A DNA stretch of 64,000 nucleotides from Colwellia demingiae (GCF_007954275.1 NZ_VOLT01000005.1:1-64000); one strand, 5' to 3'; shown: positions 52,646 through 62,230, counted from the stretch's first letter. Notes: generated by a model not told the origin, from the sequence alone. Numbers and translations are program-made.

Positions 52646-52996
52646 ATGATCACCTTATACGGCATAAAAAATTGTGATACTGTGAAAAAAGCGACTAAAT
52701 GGCTCGAAGCAAACAATATAGCTCATCAACTTTATGACTTCAAAAAACAACCATTAACTGCCGAATTATTAACGGAATTTGTCAACCAGAGTGATTGGTC
52801 ACTATTATTAAACAAACGTAGTACAACATTTCGTAATCTACCTGATGAGATAAAAAACAACTTAACAGATGACGTAATATTTGCCGCTGTTCTTGAACAA
52901 CCTACGTTACTTAAAAGACCTCTATTACCATTAAATGGTGAGCTCAACCTCGGTTTTAAAGTTGATCAGTACCAAACACTTTTCGCAAACCAATAA
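52646..52996 (+). CDS. yffB: ArsC/Spx-family reductase, YffB type
   Basis: A 116-residue thioredoxin-fold protein of the arsenate reductase-like group. The start MITLYGIKNCDTVKKATKWL carries the single active-site cysteine in KNCDT, and LKRPLLPLNGELNLGF near the C-terminus is the family's conserved arginine-proline loop. YffB-type proteins are not proven arsenate reductases. It precedes dapE by 41 bases, the same pairing as in E. coli and relatives. CAGGA lies before the ATG. Confidence 0.9.
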   Translation: MITLYGIKNCDTVKKATKWLEANNIAHQLYDFKKQPLTAELLTEFVNQSDWSLLLNKRSTTFRNLPDEIKNNLTDDVIFAAVLEQPTLLKRPLLPLNGELNLGFKVDQYQTLFANQ

Positions 52997-53037
52997 ATAT
53001 AAAATTCATCATCAAAAATTAAGTAAGGGTAGTCCTT

Positions 53038-54237
53038 GTGAGTCAAATCGAACAAAAACATCAAAGCGAAGTTATTGAGCTGGCAATAGAATTACTGTCT
53101 AGAGCCTCTGTTACCCCTGAAGATGCTGGTTGTCAAAAATTGATGGCACAGCGATTGGAACAACTCGGATTTATTAATGAAAGCATGATTTTTGCCGATA
53201 CCACCAATCTTTGGTCTCGTCGTGACAGTACTAATGCTAAGAAAGAAGATGACTTAGTTTTTTGTTTTGCTGGCCACACCGATGTAGTACCCGCAGGCAA
53301 CCTTGAATTATGGAACACCCCTCCATTTGAGCCAACGATTATCGATGGTATGTTATATGGCCGTGGTGCAGCAGATATGAAAGGTAGTCTCGCGGCAATG
53401 ATAGTGGCGACAGAACGCTTTGTTCACGACCACCCAGATCATCAAGGTTCAATCACTTATTTAATAACAAGTGATGAAGAAGGGCCATTTATCAATGGCA
53501 CCACTAAAGTTATTGATACGTTAGAGGCCCGTAATGAAAAGATCACTTATTGTATAGTCGGTGAACCTTCAAGTACTCACGCTGTCGGAGATATCGTAAA
53601 AAATGGTCGCCGCGGTTCTATTTCTGCTGAAGTAGATATTAAAGGTAAACAAGGCCATGTTGCCTACCCTGATCATGTGAGAAATCCAATTCACTTAGCC
53701 ATGCCAGCATTAACAGAATTAAGTCAGATACAATGGGACAATGGTAATGACTATTTCCCTGCGACCAGTTTTCAGCTGTCTAATATTAATGCTGGTACTG
53801 GTGCAACGAATGTTGTTCCTGGTCATATCAATGCTTTATTTAATTTACGTTATAGCACCGAATTAACTGACCAAATTATTGTTGAACAAGTAGAATCTAT
53901 CCTTGATAAACATCAACTTGACTATGATATAAAGTGGACTTTTAATGGTAAGCCGTTTATCACAGAGCATGTTGAATCAAAACATGGATTTTTAAACGCC
54001 GTTAGCCAAGCAATACTTTCAGTTACCGGTACAGAAACTCAGTTATCCACTTCAGGTGGTACCTCCGATGGTCGATTCATCGCGCCAACAGGGGCACAAG
54101 TCATTGAACTTGGACCATGCAACGCAACTATCCATCAAGTAAATGAATCAGTCTCATGTGATGATTTAGAAAAGCTCGTTGATATTTATTATCATTGTTT
54201 GGTTAATGTTTTATGTACGCATAAAACGATTAGTTAG
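53038..54237 (+). CDS. dapE: Succinyl-diaminopimelate desuccinylase
   Basis: A 399-residue dinuclear zinc amidohydrolase (M20 family) that makes LL-diaminopimelate for lysine and peptidoglycan. Metal and catalytic residues: the histidine in [13 protein letters not shown], the bridging aspartate in [15 protein letters not shown], the EE pair in [11 protein letters not shown], and the last histidine in [13 protein letters not shown]. The N-terminus is a little longer than E. coli DapE (375). GTG start at 53,038 preceded by AAGGG. Confidence 0.96.
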   Translation: MSQIEQKHQSEVIELAIELLSRASVTPEDAGCQKLMAQRLEQLGFINESMIFADTTNLWSRRDSTNAKKEDDLVFCFAGHTDVVPAGNLELWNTPPFEPTIIDGMLYGRGAADMKGSLAAMIVATERFVHDHPDHQGSITYLITSDEEGPFINGTTKVIDTLEARNEKITYCIVGEPSSTHAVGDIVKNGRRGSISAEVDIKGKQGHVAYPDHVRNPIHLAMPALTELSQIQWDNGNDYFPATSFQLSNINAGTGATNVVPGHINALFNLRYSTELTDQIIVEQVESILDKHQLDYDIKWTFNGKPFITEHVESKHGFLNAVSQAILSVTGTETQLSTSGGTSDGRFIAPTGAQVIELGPCNATIHQVNESVSCDDLEKLVDIYYHCLVNVLCTHKTIS

Positions 54238-54277
54238 TTATTTCTTTATATAGTTATTCATAAGGTTTTATTAAACA

Positions 54278-54991
54278 ATGCAGCATAGCAACCACATCAA
54301 TTCAGCTCAATTATTGGGTCAATCTGAAGATCACCTTCAGTACGTAAGTGAACGAGTTGCTATTCATCAAGAAATGAAAGATGCCTTTGATGGTATGGTT
54401 AACGCGGCTAGAGCCGATGCTATTGAGTTAACAATTGCTAGTGGCTTTAGATCTTTCGATCGGCAACTTATGCTATGGAATAACAAATTTTCTGGGAAAA
54501 CATCGATTAAGAATAGTGCAGGAGAAGTTGTTTCTCCGAAGCACTTATCTCCACTTGAATTAATTCACAGTATTTTGCTTTATTCGGCGCTCCCCGGTGC
54601 AAGCCGCCATCATTGGGGTTGCGATATTGATGTTTATGCTCCAAATTTATTAGCTAAAGATTATCAACTTCAACTTGAACCATGGGAATACAGTGAGCAA
54701 GGGCCACTAGCAAAGCTATCTGCTTGGCTTGCTCACCACGCGCACCAGTTTGGCTTTTATTTCCCCTATGCGAGCTTCCAAGGTGGAGTTGCCGAAGAGC
54801 CTTGGCATATATCGTACCTTCCGTTAGCTCAGCAGTACCAGCAAGCTTTTGATATTGAATTGTTAACACAAACACTAAATAACAGCAGTATTTTAGGCAA
54901 GAGTGTCATTATTGAAAACTTAGATGACATAGCAAAGCGTTATATTAACAATGTTTGTGCAGCGCCAACCAATGTTATACTACCTAAATAA
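54278..54991 (+). CDS. M15 family D-Ala-D-Ala carboxypeptidase
   Basis: A 237-residue VanY-type zinc peptidase. The zinc site shows as SGFRSFDRQLMLWNNKF, then GASRHHWGCDIDVYAP (H and D ligands) and EEPWHISYLP (catalytic E and third ligand H). Such enzymes trim the stem peptide of peptidoglycan. No signal peptide is visible at the N-terminus, so where it works is unclear. It lies 40 bases after dapE and is probably in its operon. Confidence 0.88.
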   Translation: MQHSNHINSAQLLGQSEDHLQYVSERVAIHQEMKDAFDGMVNAARADAIELTIASGFRSFDRQLMLWNNKFSGKTSIKNSAGEVVSPKHLSPLELIHSILLYSALPGASRHHWGCDIDVYAPNLLAKDYQLQLEPWEYSEQGPLAKLSAWLAHHAHQFGFYFPYASFQGGVAEEPWHISYLPLAQQYQQAFDIELLTQTLNNSSILGKSVIIENLDDIAKRYINNVCAAPTNVILPK

Positions 54992-55036
54992 TCATCCTAG
55001 AATACTAACTTCAAAAACTTACCAAGAGGCACTCCA

Positions 55037-55225
55037 ATGGACAATTGGTTAGCAATTTTTATGATAGTGATAACAGTCGTTATTATCATAGGAAATTTGA
55101 GTACATTTCAGAAAAGCTCCAAGCAAAAAATGCGTAAAAAAAGTTTAAATGACCGAGAAGAGACACTGCCAAGAACAAATAAAAGTACGCATAAAATGGA
55201 TCCCGTAGAGAAAAAAAAGCTCTAA
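55037..55225 (+). CDS. Small membrane protein, DUF2897-like
   Basis: A 62-residue protein with one N-terminal membrane helix (about 4-22) and a highly basic tail rich in K, R and S (SSKQKMRKKSLNDREE). The layout matches the DUF2897 / YpfN-type small proteins found near dapE in gammaproteobacteria. Function unknown. It ends the dapE gene cluster; a terminator follows 40 bases on. AAGAGG in front of the ATG. Confidence 0.75.
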   Translation: MDNWLAIFMIVITVVIIIGNLSTFQKSSKQKMRKKSLNDREETLPRTNKSTHKMDPVEKKKL

Positions 55226-55267
55226 CGTAAAGCTCTACCTCTAAGCAGAGATCAGAATTAAGACATA

Positions 55268-55298
55268 AAAAAACTCCAACTAGTGGAGTTTTTTTTTG
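55268..55298. terminator. Rho-independent terminator, bidirectional
   Basis: AAACTCCA and TGGAGTTT pair around the loop ACTAG, with an A tract before and a run of nine T after. It lies between the convergent DUF2897-like gene and bamC. Confidence 0.9.
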
Positions 55299-55349
55299 TC
55301 TGTAAAGTAACGAAGTAACTACTTCATAATTACTTCGTGAAAGCTAAGA

Positions 55350-56519
55350 TTAGAAAACATCTCTAAACGATAGTCCCTTTTCTACAACTGGGAAAATTCG
55401 CTCAAGCGCTTCTAAGGTCAATGGCTCACCATCAGACTTATAGATAGTTACCGAGGTTTTCTGGTTAAGCTCATCTACAGGCCCTAACACAAATTGGTAC
55501 TGAGCATCACTAACATCAATAACGGGTACATCATCACCCCAGATACTATCCCAAACACTCGATTCAGGTTTCACAAACTCTACATAGTAAATCTTTTTAT
55601 CTTCATTTAAATCGGTAATCGTAAAGCCATGTTTTTCAAAGAACAATGGCATATTACCCCACAGGTCTTCTAAGCCCATTTCAACAATATACGCTTGTTC
55701 TTCTTCAATATTTTTACCTATTGTCACTAACTTTTGATTCGCACGAGTTAAGCGATCAGCACGTTGTTGAAGACGGTAATTATAATCAACTGCAGCAATA
55801 AGCTCATTAAGCATGGCTTTTTCGGCTCTTTGCTTATCAATAGGGTCCATTGTTTTACTGCCGCCTTTTTCATCGGTTTGTAAAAAGTCGACTAATGAAA
55901 CGCGTAATGAAACACTGCGGCCATGAGATTTTGCTAACAATTGAAAACGAAAACGTACGCTCTTTGAAAACTGGATATCAGTAAAGATCCAACCAACATC
56001 GACTTCGTTATGATACCAATCGGACTCAATAATGGCCGTTTTAATACCCTCTCGCTTAATGCTAGTTTCTTTTAAACTAGTCGCTCCTTCAGTAACCTTG
56101 CTTAAGGTAACTTCCGTGTCTTCTTCAATGTAGTCATAGGTAATTTGATCTTCTGCTAATTTTTCTAGAACTACCTTTTCAATAAACGCCAATAAATCTT
56201 TATCTTCTAAAACTTTATCAAACCAAATAATAGCGATACCTGACTCTTCAACAACACGTGAAGATGCAGCAACTGGCATCACCAATGAAGGAGCTCTAAT
56301 ATCCATGTCTTTACCAATAGGACCTTGGTGATTTATGTTATTGGTAACAAAAAAATCATTCGCTTGTTTTGGTTTACTCAAATTGGCGGGAATCACGAGA
56401 TCGTTAGCTTCAAGCTTATGCTGGTAATCAAAATTACCATCTGCTTGCTTGTTATTAACAGAACCACAAGCTGTGATTGACAAGGCTAACAGTGATAAAT
56501 AAAATGCTCTACAACTCAT
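55350..56519 (-). CDS. bamC: Outer membrane assembly lipoprotein BamC
   Basis: A 389-residue lipoprotein of the BAM complex, which inserts beta-barrel proteins in the outer membrane. The lipobox is LSITACGS (cysteine at residue 18). An N-terminal unstructured part (LVIPANLSKPKQ) is followed by two helix-grip domains, about 90-210 and 265-385. In E. coli bamC follows dapA; here no dapA is beside it. The 217 bases to gcvR are divergent promoter space. Confidence 0.9.
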   Translation of the reverse strand: MSCRAFYLSLLALSITACGSVNNKQADGNFDYQHKLEANDLVIPANLSKPKQANDFFVTNNINHQGPIGKDMDIRAPSLVMPVAASSRVVEESGIAIIWFDKVLEDKDLLAFIEKVVLEKLAEDQITYDYIEEDTEVTLSKVTEGATSLKETSIKREGIKTAIIESDWYHNEVDVGWIFTDIQFSKSVRFRFQLLAKSHGRSVSLRVSLVDFLQTDEKGGSKTMDPIDKQRAEKAMLNELIAAVDYNYRLQQRADRLTRANQKLVTIGKNIEEEQAYIVEMGLEDLWGNMPLFFEKHGFTITDLNEDKKIYYVEFVKPESSVWDSIWGDDVPVIDVSDAQYQFVLGPVDELNQKTSVTIYKSDGEPLTLEALERIFPVVEKGLSFRDVF

Positions 56520-56736
56520 TAAAACTCCTGTGGCTTAGGTTATTGATATGAAAACCCAACTAAGCTCACTAAAAAATACTAAAAAAAATTTGATATAAGA
56601 CAGGGCTAATATTGCGCCCCATGGTACTTGCCTGATTTTACAAACACAAGGTATATGACCACAAAAATGTAAGATGATTCCAACTTTTATCATGATAAGT
56701 TACAATGCGCCTTTCTTGACAACTTAGGCGTAATGA

Positions 56737-57264
56737 ATGCCACAATATTTAGTACTAACCGCGATGGGATCTGACAGAACAGGTTGTGTTAGTGAATTAA
56801 CTAAATTAGCAAGTGAATGCGAATGTAATATATTAGACAGCCGTATGGCCATTTTTGGCTCTGAATTTACTTTCATTATGTTACTTACAGGTGATACTAG
56901 GGCGATTAATAAAATTGAAGTTAAGATTCCTCAACTTGCTCATGCTTTAGATTTAATCACTATGATGAAGCGCACCTCTGGTCATAGAACATTTGACTTA
57001 GTAAAACATTACCGAGCTGAGTATGCTGGCATAGATCAACCAGGTATCCTAAAAGCAATGACCGCCTTTTTTGCCACTCGTAAAATAGATATTTCTTCGT
57101 TGAAGTCGGAAATAGATCCTAAAACCAATCATATGAGCGCAAACATATTGTTTGCTTTAACCGAAAAAATTAGTATTGATGAACTAGAATATGATTTTCT
57201 AGAACTCTGTCAGCAAACCGATGTTCAAGGTTTTATCAAAAAAGCTAATGCGAATTTATTATAA
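56737..57264 (+). CDS. gcvR: Glycine cleavage system repressor GcvR
   Basis: A 175-residue cytoplasmic protein with two ACT domains: about 1-80 (YLVLTAMGSDRTGCVSELTK) and 90-170 (RAEYAGIDQPGILKAMTAFF). GcvR binds GcvA and represses the gcv operon when glycine is low. It has the usual length. It is divergent from bamC and followed by the bcp gene 41 bases on, as in E. coli. Confidence 0.93.
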   Translation: MPQYLVLTAMGSDRTGCVSELTKLASECECNILDSRMAIFGSEFTFIMLLTGDTRAINKIEVKIPQLAHALDLITMMKRTSGHRTFDLVKHYRAEYAGIDQPGILKAMTAFFATRKIDISSLKSEIDPKTNHMSANILFALTEKISIDELEYDFLELCQQTDVQGFIKKANANLL

Positions 57265-57305
57265 TCAGAAAAACAACTTTCAAAACAAATAGAAGTGACT
57301 TTATT

Positions 57306-57782
57306 ATGAATACTCTAAACGTTGGTGATACCGCGCCACTATTTACCTTAAACAATGAAAATGATGAGTCAGTATCATTATCTGACTATATTGGTAAACA
57401 GCAAGTATTAATCTACTTTTACCCTAAAGCAATGACTCCAGGTTGTACCGTTCAAGCCCAAGGTTTGCGTGATATCAAAGCTGAACTTAATTAGTTAAAT
57501 ACCGTTGTTTTTGGTATTAGTCCTGACGAAGTGAAACGTTTAATTAAATTCTGTCAACGTGATGAACTAAATTTCTCCTTGTTATCTGATGTTGACCATC
57601 AAGTAGCTGATCAATTTGGTGTTTGGGGTTTAAAAAAATTCATGGGAAAAGAATATGATGGTATTCATCGCTTGAGTTTTTTAATTGGTCTTGATGGAAA
57701 AATCAGCCATGTTTTTAATAAGTTTAAAACCAAAGAGCATCATGATGTGGTCTTAGCCGTTTTAAACGAGTTAAAAAACTGA
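57306..57782 (+). pseudogene. bcp: Thioredoxin-dependent peroxiredoxin Bcp, interrupted by an amber codon
   Basis: Two open stretches in the same frame (57,306-57,494 and 57,495-57,782) form a normal Bcp of 158 codons with one TAG at codon 63 (57,492-57,494). Before it are FYPKAMTPGCTVQAQGLRD with peroxidatic Cys47; behind it FGISPDEVKRLIKFCQRDE, FGVWGLKKFMGKEYDGIHRL and HHDVVLAVLNELK. The second cysteine of E. coli Bcp (five residues after the first) is Q52 here. A C-to-T change in a CAG codon would explain the stop. It may be a dead gene, be read through, or be a sequence error. The frame and all other residues are intact, so the change must be recent. Confidence 0.88.
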
Positions 57783-57830
57783 AATAAGTAACGTATTGAA
57801 ATGTTATAGCGATAATTAACGTTATAAATA

Positions 57831-57868
57831 AAAAGCCCTAAGCTAAATAATATTAGCTTAGGGCTTTT
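57831..57868. terminator. Rho-independent terminator, bidirectional
   Basis: AAGCCCTAAGCTAA and TTAGCTTAGGGCTT form a perfect stem around ATAATA, followed by a T tract and preceded by an A tract. It lies between bcp and the convergent perM gene. Confidence 0.92.
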
Positions 57869-57986
57869 TTGATGTAGCAATGAGTCAACTACCTAACAGT
57901 TCTTTTACTCTTTTACTTTAAAGTCATAGGGCGCAGGTAACTAGCTAATGCCCATATAGCTCTTTTAACAAAGTGATTCTTGGCTG

Positions 57987-59069
57987 TTACTCTTTCTGAG
58001 TTTCACTTATAACGACAGGTCCCGGAATTGACGGCCAAGCATTAATTACAGCTTTCACTAATGTTGCCAAAGGGATTGCAAAAAATATGCCCCAAAACCC
58101 CCATAAACCACCAAAAAATATCACCGCAATAATAATGACCACAGGATGTAAATTAACAGCTTCAGAGAACAACAAAGGCACAATAACATTACCATCAATC
58201 GCCTGAATTACGCCATAAGCAAGCATAACGTAGCCAAACTCACTACTTAAACCGAACTGAAAAAGAGCGACTAATAACACTGGCAAGGTGACAACGGTTG
58301 CACCTACATAAGGAACAAGTACTGACAAGCCAACTAAAACGCCCAAGAGTAAAGCATATTGCAAATCAAGAAAGATAAAAGCAATAGTGGTAGATGTTCC
58401 AACAATAATTATTTCAATCACTTTTCCGCGAATATAATTCAAAATTTGTTGGTTCATTTCTTGGCTCACTTTAATTGCCATGCGGCGCTCTTTAGGCAAA
58501 AATTGGGCAATACTGCTCATTAACTCTGTTTTATCTTTCAAAAAGAAGAACACCATTAACGGCACGAGGATCAAATAAACCATTAAAGCGACAATATCGG
58601 AAATTGAGTTCAAAGACGCTCTCAGTGCAACCTGACCCCACTCAAGTAAATTATCATTAACCATGACAATGAAACTTTCAATTTGCGAGACATGTACAAA
58701 ATCAGGATATTTCTCTGGCAAGGTCAATAAGTACCCTTGTCCTTGACTGATCATATGAGGAACTTCTTGCAATAAATTACTGCTTTGCTTCCAAATAATA
58801 GGCATTAACCCTAAGACCGCTAATAAAGAAAAACTTAGAAAAGTAACAACTACTACTACTGTAGCACTAGAGCGCGACATTGAGTTTTGCATTAGCTTGT
58901 TAACTGGCAGATCTAACAAAAAAGCTAATGCTATTGCAACAAATACCGGCATCAATAAATTGCTAAATAATGCAATAAATAATGCAATACAGACTAAAAT
59001 AACGACTAATGTGACCGCGTGAGGATCTGAAAACTTACGTGTATACCAATCACTAAATAACTTAAACAT
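57987..59069 (-). CDS. perM: AI-2E family transporter, PerM type
   Basis: A 360-residue inner-membrane protein with about eight hydrophobic segments. Family parts: VFVAIALAFLLDLPVNKLMQ, VYLILVPLMVFFFLKDK in the middle and VGLSVLVPYVGATVVTLPVL, then DGNVIVPLLFSEAVNLHPV in the second half. E. coli PerM lies next to bepA (yfgC) as well. Members transport autoinducer 2 or ions; the substrate of PerM is unknown. The tusA-like gene precedes it by 13 bases on the same strand. Confidence 0.9.
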   Translation of the reverse strand: MFKLFSDWYTRKFSDPHAVTLVVILVCIALFIALFSNLLMPVFVAIALAFLLDLPVNKLMQNSMSRSSATVVVVVTFLSFSLLAVLGLMPIIWKQSSNLLQEVPHMISQGQGYLLTLPEKYPDFVHVSQIESFIVMVNDNLLEWGQVALRASLNSISDIVALMVYLILVPLMVFFFLKDKTELMSSIAQFLPKERRMAIKVSQEMNQQILNYIRGKVIEIIIVGTSTTIAFIFLDLQYALLLGVLVGLSVLVPYVGATVVTLPVLLVALFQFGLSSEFGYVMLAYGVIQAIDGNVIVPLLFSEAVNLHPVVIIIAVIFFGGLWGFWGIFFAIPLATLVKAVINAWPSIPGPVVISETQKE

Positions 59070-59082
59070 AACTACCCATTCT

Positions 59083-59322
59083 TTAATTTTTGCTCGTATG
59101 ACTTTTTCGACTAATACTTATCTCGACAATACCTATCTCAGTAGTTTGTTTTTGATAAAAATATCCCTGCTTAGCTAACAATTTAGGAATATCATTAATA
59201 GAGCCAGTATCATCAATGGTGATGATACATTGATCATCATCTTGCATTTTTTTTAGTAATAAACGTAATTTAACCAAAGGCACAGGACATTTCTCTCCTC
59301 TACCATCATATTTATAAATCAT
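59083..59322 (-). CDS. TusA-like sulfurtransferase
   Basis: A 79-residue cytoplasmic protein of the TusA/SirA/YedF family. The catalytic CPxP motif is GEKCPVPLVKLRLLLKKM, with the sulfur-carrying cysteine near residue 12; GSINDIPKLLAKQGY is the second conserved helix. It is shorter than or different from housekeeping TusA, so a role other than tRNA thiolation is likely. It is first in an operon with perM. Confidence 0.88.
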   Translation of the reverse strand: MIYKYDGRGEKCPVPLVKLRLLLKKMQDDDQCIITIDDTGSINDIPKLLAKQGYFYQKQTTEIGIVEISISRKSHTSKN

Positions 59323-59410
59323 AGAAAACTTAAAACAGCGCTTTAGTTTAATTCACTAATTTGCGACAATTAATCCATTGTATAAATTAAAGTTATCATA
59401 ACGTACCTCT

Positions 59411-59465
59411 ATAGCCGTTACCATTCAAAGTGTAGGATTTCAGTGGGAATTGAAATTACGTTGAA
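59411..59465. repeat. Decayed member of the MITE-like family
   Basis: GCCGTTACCATTCAAAGTG, TAGGATTTCAGTGGGAATTG and AAATTACG follow the order of the element at 42,645 (GTTCCACTTGAAG, CAGAATTCAGCTGGAATTA, AAATGC) with many changes. The far end cannot be recognised. It lies in the 307-base gap between the divergent tusA-like and hypothetical genes; the rest of the gap shows nothing else. Confidence 0.4.
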
Positions 59466-59629
59466 ACCCATCGTATAAGTGCTTGAGCATATTATCCTGA
59501 ATAATTATTATGTCAGCACCGCGCTTTGAAATTAAATAACATAGTCACTATGAAAATTGCATTTTTATGGAGTAAGGATATAAAGGGAATTCCTATGAAA
59601 ATCTACTTATTGTCAGGAATATTAAATAA

Positions 59630-60238
59630 ATGAGCTCATTAAGTCCCAAAGCTAACTTAAAAGAGATTAATGCTTATAAAAAGCAAATTAATTGGGGAGA
59701 AGTATCCTCTATATATCATATGTTTTCTTCTTCATTAGGTGAAGTAGATGGCATTCTTACTCATGGTTTTGATAGTGCATATAAACAAATATTAAATCCA
59801 AACTCATGGAATTTACCTTTGCTTGGTGCAGTTAAAAAAGCGTATGGTAGTATCCAAGTAAAGAATAAGCCACAAATTAGCTTACGCCATGAATTTAATG
59901 ACATGGGCTATGAGTTACATTGTTACCCTGCTATTGACGGTGAAGTTGTGACTCATAGTATGATTGATAAAGGCAACTGCCCTTTTAATAATTGGTTACC
60001 TGAGAAGACGCAGATGCTCTTTCGTCTTAATAGCTTAGTTGCTTTTGCTATTTACTGTTTCCAAAGTGGGGATGAAGCAGATATAGCACTGTTGAAATAT
60101 GCGCATTACAAAGTTAAAGAATTAATCACAACTTTAAGCGAATCTTTTCAGATTATTGTGGTCAAAGGCTATAGTATAGCGGAGTTTTACCAAGAAATAG
60201 CCAAAAGAAATGGTAATATCCTTACCCAAGACACTTAA
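59630..60238 (+). CDS. Hypothetical protein
   Basis: A 202-residue soluble protein with no signal or membrane segment and no family I recognise. Mixed alpha-beta composition; conserved-looking pieces are LRHEFNDMGYELHCYPAID and NCPFNNWLPEKTQMLFRLNS. Three cysteines are scattered. It lies between the tusA-like gene (divergent) and bepA (51 bases downstream, same strand), in a place where other genera usually have no gene. Confidence 0.7.
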   Translation: MSSLSPKANLKEINAYKKQINWGEVSSIYHMFSSSLGEVDGILTHGFDSAYKQILNPNSWNLPLLGAVKKAYGSIQVKNKPQISLRHEFNDMGYELHCYPAIDGEVVTHSMIDKGNCPFNNWLPEKTQMLFRLNSLVAFAIYCFQSGDEADIALLKYAHYKVKELITTLSESFQIIVVKGYSIAEFYQEIAKRNGNILTQDT

Positions 60239-60288
60239 GTGCTCTTTGTTACTCTCGTATATTTCCATTATGACCCTAGGATGTAATA

Positions 60289-61758
60289 TTGTTTAACCTA
60301 AAACCCATGTTTACTGCCTTGTTATTTACATTAGGCATTGCTGCGGCTACTAGCTTTAATGCCAGTGCTATTGATAATCAAAACAATAAGAATAAGTTAC
60401 CCGATATAGGCATTTCTGGCTACAGCGTATTATCAACCGATAAAGAGCTGCAAATCGGTAAAGCAATGATGCGGCAATTACGCGCTTCACAACCGCTAAT
60501 ACAAGATCCTGTTCTGATTGAGTATATTAATCACTTAGGTAATAGCCTAGTGAAAAATGCTCAAGGGGTGAATTATGCGTTTGAATTTTTTCTTATCAAT
60601 AATAACGAATTAAACGCTTTTGCTTTTTTTGGCGGCCACGTAGGTATCCATAGTGGTTTGATAACAACGGCTGATACTGAAAGTGAATTAGCTTCTGTTA
60701 TTGCTCATGAAATTTCTCACGTTACACAGCGCCATTTAGCCCGACGTCTTGAATCACAAAGCCAAACCCAAGGCTTAACCATGGCAGCTATGCTTTCTAG
60801 TGTTTTAATTACCTTGGTTAACCCTACTGTTGGCATCGCTGCACTGAGCGCAAGTATGGCAGTAACGCAACAAGCCAGCATTAACTACACTCGTGGTAAT
60901 GAAAAAGAAGCAGACAGAGTAGGTATTGCTTTACTAGCAACTAGCAATTTTGACCCCCAAGGTGCTGCAAGCTTTTTTAGTAAAATGTCGACTAAATACC
61001 GCTATGCCAGTAAGCCACCGGCAATGTTACTTACCCATCCATTACCTGAATCACGTATAGCTGATGCTCGACAGCGTGCATTAAACTATCCAGCAAGACC
61101 CTTACCACCTAGTTTAGGTTTTGAACTAACCAAAGCAAGATTAAAAGCAAGATATCAAGGGGATGCAAAATCCAATATTGGTTTCTTTAAACTACAGTTG
61201 AATAAAAAACGCTATGCCATAAAAGCTGCTGCACAATATGGTTTAGCACTATCATATTTTGAAAACAAACAAACTAGTGAAGCTTTGAAATTATTAGAGC
61301 TATTAGAAGTAAATGATAAGGATAATTTATTTTATGTTGATGCATTAACGGATGTATACATAGCCAATAATCAAGCCGGTAAAGCGATAAAGATGCTTGA
61401 ACGATTAAACTTATTCATGCCTAACAATCAGGTAGTCAGTTTAAACTATGCTAACGCCCTACTCACAGTGAAAGAATATGATCTTGCAGCACAAATATTA
61501 CAGGACTTTTTATTAGTCAACCCAGGTAACTTTATCGCTTATGATATATTAACCACCTTGTATCGAACTCAGCAGAAAACAGGTTTAATGCACATGAGTA
61601 AAGCAGAAGTATATGCTTTACTCGGCGCATACCCAAAAGCCGTTGATGAATTGCAGACGAGTTATGCATTTCTTGACGAACAGCCTTTAATGCAAAAAAG
61701 AGTAAAGGCCCGGATATTACAATTTCAAGAACAAGAGAATCGTTTAAAACGTTTATAA
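60289..61758 (+). CDS. bepA: Periplasmic chaperone/metalloprotease BepA
   Basis: A 489-residue M48 family protein that assists outer-membrane protein folding and degrades stalled substrates. It has a signal peptide (about 1-28), a zinc site VIAHEISHVTQRHL (HExxH) and third ligand glutamate in NEKEADRVGIALL, then TPR repeats in the C-terminal 180 residues. The start is a TTG at 60,289 with AGGA 8 bases upstream; an ATG at 60,307 lacks a binding site. E. coli has the same bepA-yfgD order. Confidence 0.92.
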   Translation: MFNLKPMFTALLFTLGIAAATSFNASAIDNQNNKNKLPDIGISGYSVLSTDKELQIGKAMMRQLRASQPLIQDPVLIEYINHLGNSLVKNAQGVNYAFEFFLINNNELNAFAFFGGHVGIHSGLITTADTESELASVIAHEISHVTQRHLARRLESQSQTQGLTMAAMLSSVLITLVNPTVGIAALSASMAVTQQASINYTRGNEKEADRVGIALLATSNFDPQGAASFFSKMSTKYRYASKPPAMLLTHPLPESRIADARQRALNYPARPLPPSLGFELTKARLKARYQGDAKSNIGFFKLQLNKKRYAIKAAAQYGLALSYFENKQTSEALKLLELLEVNDKDNLFYVDALTDVYIANNQAGKAIKMLERLNLFMPNNQVVSLNYANALLTVKEYDLAAQILQDFLLVNPGNFIAYDILTTLYRTQQKTGLMHMSKAEVYALLGAYPKAVDELQTSYAFLDEQPLMQKRVKARILQFQEQENRLKRL

Positions 61759-61837
61759 CGAGTTCACTGTATTAACATATCAACTCGTTAGCATTTATAT
61801 TATCGTTTAATTGCCAATTAATTATTAAAGGAAAACA

Positions 61838-62194
61838 ATGTTTACTATTTATCACAACCCAAGATGTTCTAAAAGTCGCCAAACACTTGCTTTACTTGAA
61901 GAACAAGCACAAATATCACAACAAGAAGTCACCATTGTTGAGTACTTAAAAGCCCCCCTAGATCACGCTCAAATTAAGCAGTTATTAACGCAGCTTAATT
62001 GTTCTGCTGTTGAAATGATGCGTGTCAAAGAAGCCGAATTTACTGAAAATAATTTAAAAGGGGCTAATGAAGAAGAGTTGATTAACGCCATGGCTAATAC
62101 GGCGAAACTTATTGAGCGCCCTATTGTAACTGATGGCAGTAAAGCAATTATAGGCCGCCCGCCTGAAAATGTTTTAACTTTTTTTAAACAATAA
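61838..62194 (+). CDS. arsC: Arsenate reductase (glutaredoxin) family, YfgD type
   Basis: A 118-residue thioredoxin-fold protein. The active-site cysteine is in YHNPRCSKSRQTLALLE near residue 10, and the catalytic arginines lie in VKEAEFTENNLKG-type and IERPIVTDGSKAIIGRPPENV segments. It matches the ArsC/YfgD family that uses glutaredoxin to reduce arsenate. The distance from bepA (79 bases) suggests a common transcript. AAAGGA in front of the ATG. Confidence 0.9.
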   Translation: MFTIYHNPRCSKSRQTLALLEEQAQISQQEVTIVEYLKAPLDHAQIKQLLTQLNCSAVEMMRVKEAEFTENNLKGANEEELINAMANTAKLIERPIVTDGSKAIIGRPPENVLTFFKQ

Positions 62195-62230
62195 ATTTCC
62201 ATTCAATCCTTAATTTAGATAAGCAGCCAA

